This document shows, one piece after another, positions 23,765 to 36,458 of a stretch of 64,000 nt of DNA. This stretch comes from Uranotaenia lowii (taxonomy: Eukaryota > Arthropoda > Insecta > Diptera > Culicidae). How positions within the stretch are numbered: the first letter of the stretch is position 1; every line of letters begins with the position of its first letter. Below the pieces are notes generated by a model that did not search any database, was not told the DNA's origin, and saw only the letters and a program-made list of their open reading frames with translations. The position numbers and the translations under genes were made by a program. Location of the stretch: positions 21,719,944 to 21,783,943 of the forward strand of contig NC_073692.1 of NCBI RefSeq assembly GCF_029784155.1. The letters are read 5' to 3'.

Positions 23765-23765
23765 A

Positions 23766-24066
23766 CTAGCTGACCCGGTAAGCTTCGTTTTATCTTTTTA
23801 TGTATAAATCGTAATAAATGTTTGATTTCATCTACACGCCCTTAAATCCAACGTGATCCCGAATCGATTCTTATGGAAATCGTAAAAAATAAAGCTGAAT
23901 TTGTATTGGAACCACCTTCCATAAAAAGTGAGATTCTTGAAACTATCATACAAACCATCTCTGACTCAAAAAACCCTCGGATACCAAATTTCACTTTATT
24001 TCGACCGACCATTCATACGTGATGTTGTTACAAAGAAAACGCCCCCATTTTTATATATAAGATACT
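23766..24066 (+). mobile_element. 'CTGACC' dispersed element, short copy
   Basis: Starts 'ctagctgacccggtaagctt' and ends 'cccccatttttatatataag'. Between them are the family phrases 'accctcggataccaaatttc' and 'atacgtgatgttgttac'. About 300 bp and non-coding, with neither terminal repeats nor a coding remnant, so its mode of movement is unclear. Confidence 0.6.
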
Positions 24067-24282
24067 TTATTGCTATAGCAATTTTAAGTCAAACAAAAAT
24101 GGGTAGAAATTACATAATCAAAGAATTGAACTGATCATAATTGATCTGAACACTTAATTTACTGAAATAATATAACTTGAATTTAATTAATAAGGGACTA
24201 ATTAAGACATGTTTTTTTCTGTTTCAAATGTTAGAATAAACTGTTCAATTCACTTTTTAAGGTGAAAATTTATGTCTTACGC
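24067..24282. other. AT-rich spacer
   Basis: Nothing recognisable between the dispersed element and the coding-like fragment. Confidence 0.4.
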
Positions 24283-24790
24283 CTATGGCTCCGAAAGAGC
24301 GCCTTCACACCGCTCCATCATGTCTCCTCCAAGTAGCATTGATTGTCCCAGTATTTCCACAGAAAAGGCACCCAGAAGCTGGTAACTATCGCTCATGTTG
24401 ATTGATTGAGAACAGGCCATAAATAAGCCCTGGCTGCCGTCAACAGAACTTTCAATGGAAGAGTATCCTATACAATGGGTATATGCGCCAAATTCTTGCC
24501 AATGCTTTCATCAACCGATGAAGGAACGGAGAGAATGATGAAAATTTTCCGTTGATTTTCTGAAAACTTTCGATGACTAGCATTCGGTTAGCACCCAAAG
24601 CCAACAGCAGACGATCGTCCAACGCCAGGCTGTACCTCGAATCTCGATTGATGATTTGATGAGCAATGACGTGACATTTGGCGGTTCATTGATTTGGGTT
24701 GTTAGCTGGCCCGATTTCGGCCGTTTCGAATTCGAAGATTTCGGCCAAGTGATGGAAACTTGGGATCAATACGAACGATGATTAATTGAC
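24283..24790 (-). pseudogene. Decayed coding-like fragment, function unknown
   Basis: This block is more GC-balanced than its surroundings. On the minus strand a 74-codon open segment (24283-24507) reads KHWQEFGAYTHC at the start and ends MERCEGALSEP before a TAG. Two adjacent TGA codons precede it. Upstream, a different frame is open (SLALDDRLLLALGANRMLVI), which suggests one or more frameshifts. Composition and residue choice look protein-like, but I do not recognise the protein and there are no clear splice sites. It could be a retro-copied gene fragment or unique intronic DNA. Confidence 0.3.
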
Positions 24791-26089
24791 ACTAATTAAG
24801 ATGCCACGTGCTGGGAGCACGTTTTGAGAAGTTTAATGTTGCTTCTTAAATTTCTATGATATAAACATGTTTTTGAAAATAGAAAAAAGTCTTCATGAAA
24901 GTAATACCCCGACGGCATGACATCTAATGAGCTAGGTCTGTTCAAGATAAAGAGGTTCCAATTTCACTCCCAAAAATTAAGTTCCTGATTCAAATGATCA
25001 GGAATATCTCCCGACGACTTATCGTTTTTTCAACAAAGTTTCCCAAATAACAATATAGTCTTTACTACTCGCACGAAATCGCTCCATAAAATGATACATA
25101 CAACGCAAGCCCAGGTTCATATCCAATTAAACGTTTACAGTCGGGGAGCAAAATACTTTGGACCATCAAATCACAGTAAAATTCTTTACGTTTTGTCGTT
25201 AAGTTTCTTATCGACAGGGACAAATCCCGCAGCATCAGAAACAGACAAAACAGGGAAAACCATATGGTGGGTAAGTAGTCAGTTGATACAAACCAAAATT
25301 TCCGACAATCCTGGGTTGGTTAAAAAGTAAGCAGTACTTGCCAACATTGATTTTCTCAACGGGCATAGGGTACACTGGGGTTTGCAAGTGTAACTTTACG
25401 GTAAAAATTTTATTACTGATACCAGCCAATTTTTAAGGTAAGCTCAATCATTCAAACTAAAAATATAAACTCAGAATGACAAACGTACTAAAAATTGCCC
25501 CTTCATCCCTTCTGGACCATCAGAAAAGGGAGCAGTAAGAATCATCAAAGAAACGTCGTTGGTCGTTAGGATTTTGTGCGTGCGAGTATTTTGCTGGAGG
25601 GCAATCACCATAAAATGTGGAAAAAATGTTCCTTTTCCCGTTCCTGCCGTTTGGGGAATTGAAACTGAACGCAGATCAACTCCACGCACTCACTGCACGG
25701 CACAGACAGACCCGCACTTTGATTGCAAACTGTCAGAAACAGCTGCAGAGCAGGACCGTTTTTATCTGGGAAAAAGAAACAAAGTATGAATGATTCTGTG
25801 TGAAGTAAGTTAAGATCTGCGACTGATGTTCCATTTGAGCACCTCAGAATTATAATAGTACGAAAATTTGTTTTCTGTTTTGAATTCCACGTTCTGAAGA
25901 AATTGTGAGAAACCGTTTATAAAAATCCTAATAATGTGATTACCTAAAACCGTTTTCTTAAGAAGCCTAAAATTCCTAATTCTAAAAGTTAAAAAAACAG
26001 ACGATAATAATATACCAATCTCAAAATTTATGAACTAATCAATAACAGAATTAAATGGCAAATTTACAGAATCTAGTGTTGTTTGAACC
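24791..26089. other. Unique non-coding island
   Basis: Higher-complexity sequence between about 25080 and 25800 with frames open on both strands (25471-25689 minus, 25559-25789 plus) and no domain. No convincing exon is visible. Possibly conserved intronic DNA. Confidence 0.35.
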
Positions 26090-27720
26090 AGCTCAAGGGA
26101 TCATGGCCGTAGCAACGAGGGTTTTAGGGATTCAGTCGCCCCTCCCCCCCCCCACCCCCCCCCCCCCTTGAAATATCTAAAAATGCCAAACGAAATGCTC
26201 TTCTTAAATAAAATCTAACTTGTTGATAGAAATTTAGTCCCGAATATTGAATTCCCATAAGGTTGAACTAAACATGTCATATCGCCCAAAGTTTGCCCGA
26301 ATTTTCGAACTTTATTTGCAAAATCAAACGAATATTTAAATTGAGACATTTAAAGTATGAAATTTATGTCTAAATTTATCGAGTTAATTTTATCAAAATT
26401 AATGTTTTTTTTAAGCTTAAAATATGACTAAAATTGAGTGATGTATTTCGTCAAACAGAAGTAAAGAGTTTTCGTCATTATTTTAGTTTTATAATTTTGA
26501 TATTGACAGATATTGAATAAAATATCCCGGATTTACATTTTCGGGAAAATATCTGGTAAGAGGCTTGAATAATTCTAGATTTTGTGGTTTCAAATTTGCT
26601 TACAATCCTTGAATCTGTGATAAGAATTCGGATTCTGTATCCAGTTTATTGTTACTGATCTTCGGTTTGAATCATCATTGAAAAAATCCTGATCCGAGTC
26701 TCAGTTCTGCATTTCAAACATTTATGTTTGAAACTCGTCATTCCGGAATATGAGAAAAAAATATTTAAAATAACATCCCATTTTTAAGATTCGATATTTT
26801 GACTTTTGATTCTCATGCAGAATAAGATCTAAGGACAGTTTCATGGTGATCCTGAATTGAAAAATCTGATCAGTTTCATCTTTCTAAATTTTCCTTCTGA
26901 TTCTCAAGTTGACTTTCGAATAAATAACTGCAGAAAGAAATCACACTAAAAACCAACAATTAAGAATTCGAATATTAAATTTCTGGTCGCGAAATCTGAT
27001 CCAAATTTCATTTTATGGCTTAAAATTAGTATCTGGAACTAAGATTCCAAAACATTTGGAATTCGAAATTCCGATTTGCTCTGATTCGGAATCAAAATTC
27101 TAAATTCAGATCTAGCTCGAAGTTAAATTTTATAATGAAGACTCAAATATCAATGTGAGAATTTTATTAAGGATTCAAATTACATACGATCGCAGTTTCA
27201 TAATTTTGATTTCGGATTCAAAATTAAAACTTTATTTTCAAATAGAGTTTATTTAGAACACACACCAAATATAAAATTAACAAATATAAGATAAATAAAA
27301 TAATATAAAAAGCTGAAACATATTTACTGGTTTTTTGTTCAAAATTATTTATATTGTGGATTCTTCTTAATCAAAGTTTCAAATCAAAATCATTAATAAG
27401 AATCGAGTTATTAAAAGTAGAAAATAATTCTGATCTGAATCGCTAACTAAATCTCTCACATTAATTCCTAAATGTTTGGATTTTTTTTACCAATTCCTCA
27501 AATGGTCATGCTTGTGTTTAAAAAAACTAGCCAACTACTTACTTATTTCAGAAAATATAAAAAAAAATTTTTTTTGGACTTATTTTTGATAGTTAGAAAT
27601 TAAAATATATACCTTACTATAAAAGTAAAATATCTCCAACCTGAATAACCATAACCTCTAATTTTGTGTACTATTCTTTGTACATACATTTTTCCAAGTG
27701 AAAATGTTATAGGAAAAATA
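26090..27720 (+). repeat. Dispersed repeat R, copy 2
   Basis: Diverged copy of 1370-3360 in the same orientation and phrase order (see that entry). It includes a C-rich tract at 26139-26168. It lacks the TTAA-flanked MITE found in copy 1. Non-coding. Confidence 0.55.
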
Positions 27721-27797
27721 TTGTCACAAACACAAACTGTTCATGACACATTCCAAGTTGAAAGCGAAACGGAATTCGTATGGGGTCAGCTAGTAAA
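27721..27797 (-). repeat. 'CTGACC' dispersed element, 5' fragment
   Basis: Read on the minus strand it begins 'actagctgaccccatacgaa' and continues 'ttccgtttcgctttcaactt', nearly the same as 18505-18550. Only the first ~75 bp are present, abutting the second non-LTR element. Confidence 0.6.
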
Positions 27798-27809
27798 AGT
27801 ATAAAAAAA

Positions 27810-28421
27810 AGTATAGAAAAGATATTCAAGTTAATAAGTTGGAATCTGATCTGAATAAAATCAATAAAGAATCTATTTCTAAAAATGCTATGTTTTTTGG
27901 AGTTCCGTCTTACAATAATGAAAATATAAGCGAACAAAATATGTAACACCATTGGATTTGACCTTAAATTGGACCAGCTTGAAAACATCACACGACTTTA
28001 TTCTTAAAAAAATATTGCTGATCGCCTGGCCCCGATCAAAATAGTGTTCAAGGACATCGCTGTTAAAGAAGCTTTATTCCTTAAGAAAAAGGCTTTTGGA
28101 AAACTGAATTCCTCCACCGTAGATCCGAGTTATGTAATCGACGGTAAAAGTTTCAACATAACCCTTCGAGATGAACTAACACCATTCTCTATGGAACTGT
28201 TAAACGATCTACGTGAGTCACAACAGTTATTAGGATTGCAATTTGTTTGGCCAGGTAGGGGAGGGGCAATTCTTGTCAAAAAAGATGTAAACTCTAAACC
28301 AGACCGAGTAAAAGATAGAGATGATTTGGCTCGGATCAAAAGCAAATACTTGGCAAATTTAGATACCAATATTTCACTTTCCCAACACGCAACTCCATCA
28401 CCTAAACGTAAAAGAACCTAA
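27810..28421 (+). pseudogene. Truncated ORF1 of the second non-LTR element
   Basis: The remnant includes a coiled-coil-like tail (LESDLNKINKES) and the strand AMFFGVPSYNNEN. These are followed by a TAA near 27942, a disrupted section, and an open C-terminal half from 28044 (FKDIAVKEALFLKKKAFG to KRKRT). The C-terminal half has the FP-protein-like layout of insect ORF1 proteins (ITLRDELTPFSMELL..., GGAILVKKD) and ends in a basic PKRKR stretch. The N-terminal portion is missing. The reading frame is broken between 27942 and 28044. Confidence 0.6.
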
Positions 28422-28470
28422 TTTTAAGAACATAATTTTAAAGATTTGTGAATTTTGTAATTTGATTAAA

Positions 28471-31321
28471 ATGGAACTTGTAAGTAATCAATGTCACCTC
28501 ACTGTAGAAGATTTCAACTCTTCAGTACAATTAAATGCAAATAATAATTTATGTATCTTTCAGTGGAATATTTGCAGCATGAATGACCTTGAAAAATTTG
28601 ATAATATTTTGCAAACAATTGAATATATTAATATTTCTATCGACGTTATCGTCATAAGCGAAACTTGGTTGAAGCAAGAACATTGTTCGTTGTATAATAT
28701 TCCCGGATATAACTCATATTTTTCGTGTAGAGAACAGTCTTATGGAGGTCTAGCAGTGTATGTTAGAAAAAACTTAAAGTGTAGAATGACTAAAAATATA
28801 TGTATTGATGGTTTTCACAACATTGGTGTAGAAATTAAAATAAAGGAACAAACTTTTGATATACATAGTATTTACAGGCCACCTACATTTCCTGTTAATA
28901 ATTTCTTTCAAATTCTCGAAAATATTTTGTCATCTGTTCCACATAATCACTCTTGCTTCCTAGTCGGCGATATCAATATACCGGTCAACATGAAAAACAA
29001 TAACAATGTTAAACACTATTCGTCGCTCCTAGAATCTTACGCTTTTGTATGTTCCAACACATTCTACACAAGACCAAAAAGTAAAAACATACTCGATCAC
29101 GTAGTTTGTAAACTCAATGACTTGTCTTTATTAAGGAATGATACTATCAATAATAATGTTAGCGATCATTCTCAAGTAATAACGACCCTCAAACTGCCAT
29201 CCAACAAGTGTAAAGTTGTCCTACATAAAAACATAATTGATCACTCAAAATTGAATCGTTTGTTCTCAGATTATCTTAAGAGCATAGAACGTGTTGATGA
29301 CGCCGAAAGTTGCCTTTTAGAAATTACTTCTGTTTACAATAGATTGGTATTGGAATGTACAAGAAAGATATCCCGAGAAATGAAAATTTAAGAGAAGCCT
29401 TGCCCTTGGATGTCGTTCGATCTCTGTGCTTTAATCAAAATAAAATACAACTATCTTAAACGCTTAAAACGCCACCCAAATGATTCACACCTAAAGGATA
29501 TGCTAAAGCATATTTCTAATAAGGTGGACAAATCTTAAAAGAAGAGCAAACTATCATATTATGAAAGTCTACTTAACGAAACGACCAATAATAAAGTGTG
29601 GCAAAACATTAATAAAATCTTGGGGAAAAATAAAACTGACACTCAAACAATTCTAAAAGTAGAGAATGTGGTCCTTGAGAAAAACGACGAAGTTTGCGAA
29701 GCGTTCAACAAACATTTTTCTAATATCGGTAATGTTCTTGCAAAGGATATTCCCAGAAAACCAGATTCTGATCCGTTGGCCTTCACTAATCGTGTCTCCA
29801 ACTCTATTTTTTTACACCCGGGAACGCAAAATGAAGTTATTTTGATAATAAATTCACTAAAAAATAAAAAATGTTGCGGTCATGACAAAATTTCTACCTC
29901 TCTAATTAAAGATAACTGTAATGATTTCGCTAGAATTCTTCATCAGTGCTTCAACAATAAAATTGAGACAGGAGTGTATCCTAGTTCTCTTAAAATTGCA
30001 AGAGTGGTACCTATATTCAAATCAGGAGACAGCCATGACGTCAATAACTACCGTCCGATTTCCACTTTAAGCGTTTTCAACAAAGTGTTCGAAAAAATGT
30101 TAATCAACAGAATCAATAAATTTTTGGAGGAGAGCAACCTCATTTATAATCTACAATATGGATTTAAAGCAGGGTCTAGCACCTTAATAGCAACCTGTGA
30201 ACTAATGGACACAATCATAGAAAATATTGACACGAAAAAACTAGTAGGAGCCTTGTTTCTAGATCTGAAGAAGGCGTTTGATACTTTGAACCACGATATT
30301 CTGTTGCGTAAACTTGAATTTTATGGGATTAGGGGAATTGCGAATGATGTCATTCGTAGTTACTTAACAGGTAGGAAACAATACGTTTCTATTGGTAACA
30401 CTTATAGTTCACTAAGAGATATGGACACTGGAGTCCCTCAAGGGAGTAATATTGGCCCTTTGCTTTTCTTACTTTATGTGAACGATGTACAAAAACTTCC
30501 TCTACATGGTGTTTCAAGGCTCTTTGCAGATGACACTGCACTTTTTTATCCAGCAAACAGTCCCTTGCATATCGTTAGTAAAATTGAAGATGATCTTAAA
30601 GTTCTCTTGAACTATTTCAATGCAAATTTGCTTACCTTAAATTTCTCAAAAACAAAATATATGATAATACATTCTTCACGAAAAATCGTCCCTTCTCACG
30701 GAGATCCAGTAGTCGTTAACAATGTTATTGAGAAAGTGACAAATTTTAAATATCTTGGGCTTCTAATAGATGAAACCTTATCTTGGAAAAATCATATCAT
30801 GCATTTGGAGAGTAAGATCTCTTCCCTTTTTGGAATTCCTTGGCGGATTAAGCAATTCGTACCGCGTCACATTTTATTAAAATTTTATACATTCTCTATT
30901 AAATTACTTGATTGCGCTATGGGGACGCGCCTCGATATCACATCTAACACGCCTTCAAACATTGCAAAATCGTTGCTTGAAAATTATATTTAGCCTTCCG
31001 TTATTGTTTCCAACTAACCAGCTTTATTCTAATATATCCCATAATATTTTACCCCTTTTTAAAATGTGTGATTTGCAAACCCTTCTTTTTGTATTTGATA
31101 ATATACATTCCACAACGAATAGGAACATAAATTTCACAATCGGAGAACGACTGCACAATACTCGTCAATCGCGTCATCTTCAACGAAGCATATCAACAAC
31201 CAATCTTGTTCAATGTAGAATTTCCTTCATTGGGCCTACGAAATACAACACATTGCCTAATGAGTTAAAAAATATAAACAATCGACTTGCCTTTAAATCC
31301 AAATTGAAACACTATCTCTAA
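28471..31321 (+). pseudogene. ORF2 (endonuclease-reverse transcriptase) of the second non-LTR element
   Basis: Starts at ATG 28471, the first ATG in phase. The endonuclease region to about 29200 shows FQWNICSMN, ISETWL, GGLAVYVRKN, YRPPTF, LVGDINIP and VSDHSQVI. The reverse transcriptase region (about 29870-30600) shows NNYRPISTLS, LFLDLKKAFDTL, GVPQGSNIGPLLF and catalytic FADD at about 30525-30536. In-frame TAA codons occur at 29389 and 29536, both in phase with the rest. A one-base shift lies near 30895-30910, after which the tail runs from about 30908 to TAA 31319-31321. Apart from these lesions the frame is open, so decay is modest. Confidence 0.8.
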
Positions 31322-31596
31322 GGAAATCATGTTCGATAACTATCAAACATCATATCAGTAATCGTAATTTTCATTTTTTTTCTTTTTTACCTTATTTTTT
31401 TTTAATTTAACTTTAAGACAGCCTTAGTTGAATGTTAGTATAACCTTATTTTAAGTTGATCATAATCTAGTAAATTTTTGTTTTGTTCTGTGAATCTCTT
31501 AAAAGGATATTTTTCCACTGAGATTCACATGTTATCGTTAATATAGTATTTATTCTCGTACATTCTCTCGCATCTAGCTTACATAAAAAAAAATTG

Positions 31597-31641
31597 GTTC
31601 CCAGCATGAGTAGAGTTTTGTGCTGTCGACATGCTGGGAAC
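31597..31641 (+). other. 12-bp hairpin in the 3' UTR of the second non-LTR element
   Basis: GTTCCCAGCATG (31597-31608) and CATGCTGGGAAC (31630-31641) form a perfect 12-bp stem with a 21-nt loop. 3'-terminal stem-loops recognised by the reverse transcriptase are known in some L2/CR1-type elements; that role is inferred here. Confidence 0.75.
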
Positions 31642-31705
31642 AAAAGCGTCCATTTCCAGGGGGCTCAAATGAGTTTCTTGGTGTGGGGGAGTGTGGCGGG
31701 CAATT

Positions 31706-32516
31706 TCAAGGTATAAAAAAAAAAGATGTATTCTGATGACTTCAATATATTCGTGACATTTTATCTATGTAATTTGGAAAAAAATTCTTGAGGGAAATAA
31801 ATGTGAGAATATATTTAACAGAAGAAATCATATGTTAAAGATCGAACAGAAAGAGTTTTTTAATTAAGTCAAAAAAAACTTTTTTAAATAATATCTATAC
31901 TTTTCAAAGAAATCCGGTAGAGAGTTTATGAGAAAAAAAGTTTCACAATTTTCATGTTTTTATTAAAAATTTTGTAAATCAATCCGTTTGAATCAAAAAT
32001 TGCTATAAGCAGTACTTTAAAGGGTTAAAGTAGTTCTTTTGACTATATTTTATGAAAAAGTTTCTAGTTTAGTGTTAACATATCGGAAGGGGTTAAATGT
32101 CGTATTTTGTACCTACTCTAAATAATGATTACGCCAAGAGAAAACATTTTTTCGCAAATTTTACGACTATTATTATTTTCAAAAAGTAAATATTTTTTTC
32201 ATGATTGTATGTTTTCCTAGCTTTCCTACTGCCAAAAGATCCCAAACACTATTTCCGCTAAAACTCTTTGGTTTCTTAACTGATTTTTTTTATAATTTAT
32301 AGTTTTGGAAAGCTCATAACGTGACTCTTATTAATTCTCAGGCAATAATCAGCTCTAATTTTTCATTTTATATTTATTCAAAGTAATAGATTTTTTTGAA
32401 AGACATGCTTCCGGAAAAAAGCTGTAGATCAGTTATTAGTAGTGAAAAAATTCGCTTATTACCTGAATAAGTTTAAATTACAAGTTTTATATTGCACATA
32501 TAAAAATATTATTTAA
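31706..32516. other. AT-rich non-coding stretch
   Basis: No gene, RNA or repeat boundary is supported. Confidence 0.5.
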
Positions 32517-34335
32517 AACTAGCAAACCCTCGGTGTGCTTTGCAACACCTTTTTAATTTATTTAAATTTTTAACAGTAGGTATGCCATATTCAAATTTCA
32601 AAATTCTTCTCAAAGATGGAAGCTACAACTTTCACTTCGAACTGCAATACTAAAAAGGTTAATTCTTATTTTCTCGATGGATTTTTTTTTCTATTATAAA
32701 AACCTTATCTTAATTTGTTTTCAATCATTTTTAAGTTTTTAAATTATCACTCTGTCTTTATTTGCTTCACTTTAGCACTTTAGTTATTCAAAAATATTTG
32801 TTTTAATTGTATGGAACTCTCTTTCTCTTCCCCGTCAAATGTAGAGCAGGTTTTGAATTAATATAGAATCATTTTTGTAACTGATTAGCATCAAATGAAT
32901 CAATTGTTTTCATCAATTTTTAAGTTATTGGAAATAAATTCACTAAAAAGCCTCCTCTTTTCTCTCATCTTCCCTTTGAAAGAAAGGATAGATGCCTTGT
33001 ATGACTATAAGAGAAATTGCATGAGATCCTTTTTTACCTAACTATTTCCCCTCTGTTGGATGGAAAGGGTTCGAATAATTTAAGAAATATTTTTCTCACC
33101 GCAATTATTTTGCTCGATTTAATCAAGCATCCTCCTCGTTTCTCATCTTCCCACTTTAGGAATAAAAGGTCTCGAACAGTCCTAGAAACATTTCTCGTAT
33201 GCAAAATTTAAATAAGTAATCCAGGGTATCCCATGCCAATTTTGATTTCATTTCAACTTGATCAGCTCTCGAGGTATGAGCCAACTTTGCATTTGTATTT
33301 TTTTGCATGTGAGCCCCCTTGAACAATAATTGGAGAAGTTTTTCAAAGCAACAAATCATCTAACAAAATTGGTTAATATCAATTTGAATAAACATCACTC
33401 AGAAATGCTTCGACTTATCGAAGCCTTTCTGAGTTATTATACTTATGTAATGCGTAATGGTGGTTGAAGGGGAGCCACCCTGTGTAACAAAAAATGGTAA
33501 AGATCTTTATTACAATAAAATAATAAATAATCTTCTTGAATAATACAAAAACATTACCTTGTTTAAAGGTGTAAGGAAACTTTAATACAGTAGTTTTTCC
33601 ACTAAGTCAAAAAATGTATAAAACTTCATAAAAAAAACTAACAATTTTTTTTTGGATTGATGAATGTTACATTATCTCCCCTATTTGAAGCGGGAAGAGT
33701 AAAATTTGTACATAATCAAAACTGTGCCAAACTTTATGAAAACACAAAGACATCGGTTTTGTTGATAATATGAAAGTTACGTTAATTGAATATAAGAGTC
33801 TATAGTCAATAAAATAGAAAGATTCCATCAATAATACCAATAAATCATTTAATTTTGTTTAAAATCATTTGATAATTCTATAAATCATCTCATTTTGTCA
33901 AAATTTATTCACTTTTATCAAAAATACTTCGAGAATAGCACAAATTTTGTCCATGTTTTGTTAATTTAGTATGGCAGCCCCTTTTTTCGGTTTTCAAGTG
34001 GTTTGAAAGTATTTAAGAAACCATTTTCGGTTTTGAAAACGCCTACACTCCAATTTTCACGTTGATTGGTTTAGTAGTTTCCGAAAATTTTTCGAATTGT
34101 GTCATATTTTTGTTACTCCCCCTTTCTTCAAGTTGGCGTTGTTTGAAAGTATTTTTTTTTGTATGGGAGCGTCCCCTCTTCCAAGTTGGAGGGCTCTGAA
34201 TGTATTATCGAAACCATATCCGGCCCCAAAAACCCTCAGATGCAAAATTTCACGTTGATCGCTTTAGTACTTTCTGAGCCCATCGGAAACAGGCAGACAG
34301 ACAGACAAACATTCATTTATATTATTTAAAATTTC
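32517..34335 (+). mobile_element. 'CTGACC'-type dispersed element, long copy
   Basis: Starts 'aactagcaaaccctcggtgt', a diverged form of the family start. It ends with 'cagacagacagacaaacatt'. The interior has repeated paragraphs ('cctcctcttttctctcatctt' against 'cctcctcgtttctcatcttc'; 'ccaattttcacgttgattgg' against 'aaatttcacgttgatcgctt'), the same modular layout as 18500-19655. Non-coding. It may be a composite of more than one insertion. Confidence 0.5.
33397..33434. other. Short inverted repeat (stem-loop)
   Basis: ACTCAGAAA-T-GCTTCGA pairs with TCGAAGC-C-TTTCTGAGT around a 4-nt loop, giving 16 pairs with one mismatch. It is too short for a typical miRNA precursor and no function is assigned. 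Confidence 0.6.
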
Positions 34336-36458
34336 TTAAGATCCTGGCCTAAAAATTTTTGAAAAGTGAGTTGGAAAGTTGACGTTGTTCGTTACATATT
34401 GGCACATTTAGATTTTTAAAATAAAAATATGTGACGACTTTTTTGCAGCTCTTTTTCGAACTTTTCGTCAATTAGCATTTTTTAGATAATTCTAGCACCA
34501 ATATGGTGCGTCGTATATTTTTCCAAGTAGTTTTTATTTTCAATAAAAAAAATTGGAGGATTCCATTTTTCTAATAAGCCAATAAATTATTACAAAACAA
34601 ACACTGTATATTGGCAAATGTAAATGATTTTCTGACCACAAAAGAACACGCTATTTGAAGAGATTAATATTAACTTGGTAGGAACACCACTTAACTTCTT
34701 TATGAACTTCATACATAAAGTTTTTAGGTAATTCCCTTACAAAGTTTCTAATCAAATCAAGTTTTCTAGGTCAAAGATACAAAACTCCATAGCGTTGTCT
34801 CGAATATTCACCACAATTTTACATATTATAGTTCGAATGAAAAAAGTCCGAAAAGTCGAATTATGTTTGAACTACTGTTTCTCAACTCTGTTTGTATAAT
34901 ACAAACAGTTCAAATACGTTCATACATTATGTTTCTGATGCTTTATTTGGCTGATGATGCTACTAGTCAAGTGGTCGGCAACCTTTTGAAGCGGAAGAAA
35001 CAAAAACTTCAAATTTTCAAAATTTCAGAGTTTGTAAGAGCTACATTCAAGATTTATTGTTTTTGTTTTTATAAAAAAAAATCTAAATATATGAATGCTT
35101 ATTGAACATTAGTTTTACAAAAATAACTTTAAATCCATTTGATTTTGACTCTTGGAATTTAATCTTAACTAGAGCTTTAATGAATACTTTGCATGATGTT
35201 AAAGTGAAAGATTTGAACATATTTATAAAAGAAGAATATTTACATATAATTTCTAGGACAAAGAAAAGCTTTTAAAATAAAATTTTAGAAGGAAATAAAC
35301 TTTCTTAAAATTATCAAGCTTTTTAAGGCATTTCTCAAATTTAGATGATCCTTTCTAAAATCTAGAAGTATAAGGTGAAATTCAATTTAAATTTATGTAG
35401 TCGAAAATTTTAATCTTCAAAAATTATGGTACTGACAACTGGTAGAATTTTCAAAATTCATGACATGAATCGAACATGTCTTCAGAATTTTAAGCATCTG
35501 GAAAATTCTATAATCTCATATATGTCACATGTGCTTCTTCAGTATTGAGCGTTCAATGGAATGAAAAATTAATACAATACATTGAAGATTATTCATCAAT
35601 GCTTACTAAAGTTTAGATAACTGGAAGAAAAAATCTGTGGTTTGACCAATATAAATCTGTAATCTTTATTGAGTAGCCATTCCAGAACTTTTCTGTATCC
35701 AGGCGGGCTGAATCCGTGTATTGGGTTTCTTAATTAAAAACTCAAAACCGGGTACAATTCAGGCAAATCCTTCCAAAATCTGCTTATTTTCCAAAAAAAA
35801 AAGCAAGAGAAACGCTGAAAAATAAACCCACGAAAAAAACATTTTACCAACGTACATCAGCGGCGTTCAAATTTCAACTCACAAACGAGACAAGATGAAA
35901 ATTTGGAATTTCGTGCAAATTGTGAATAATTCTGGAAAAAAACCGGGACTTTTTCTTAGATATCATGGCAACCGGTCCGTCATCCTGTCATCTTTTTCTT
36001 TGAAAATCTGGGCAAACCCCGGGAAAACCGGACGATATAAAATGTTGATGAGGTATCAATATTCAGATACATTACAATGACCGATTTCAATTACAATAAA
36101 TGTGATATGATTGAGGTGGTTTATCCAATATTATTATGTTGTTACGCGACAAAGTTGAAATTTTTTTTCGAAAGGGTTGATTAATATTAATAAGATTTTA
36201 GTAATTTCAACTGATCACTATTCATAGAGGGCAAACAGTGATTGCGAGTGCCTCAAATATAAAATTTGATTAGGGTTACGTTTTTTGATGACAAAACATT
36301 CTTTGCATTTACGGTAAATGATAAATTAATGCTTCTAAAAAAATAATCTTTTGCCATTTGGTCCAATCCCCACGTTCCTACAGCAAATGCATTGTTAAAT
36401 TCTCTTCTGAACCTATGAAAATCCGGGTGCCAGGTCACAAGACTCAAATATCGCTTAA
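34336..36458. other. Non-coding stretch with old repeat fragments
   Basis: No gene is supported. 35690-36030 has 'aaccggg', 'aaccccgggaaaaccggacg' and 'aatctg' wording shared with 47750-48110 and 20870-20950, suggesting a widespread old repeat. Confidence 0.45.

Larger units (their letters stand above)
27798..31705 (+). mobile_element. Second non-LTR retrotransposon (CR1/L2-like group), 5'-truncated
   Basis: It contains a truncated ORF1 (to 28421), a 49-nt gap and ORF2 (28471-31321) with endonuclease and reverse transcriptase. A ~380-nt 3' UTR holds a perfect 12-bp hairpin and the element ends near an A run at about 31720. It differs in sequence from the element at 12.9-17 kb and is a different family. 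It carries two in-frame stops and one frameshift in ORF2 plus stops in ORF1, so it is older. Confidence 0.75.

Noticed and set aside
26100..26170. C-rich tract as a regulatory element
   Set aside because: It belongs to dispersed repeat R, which has a corresponding G/C-rich tract in copy 1; no evidence of function.
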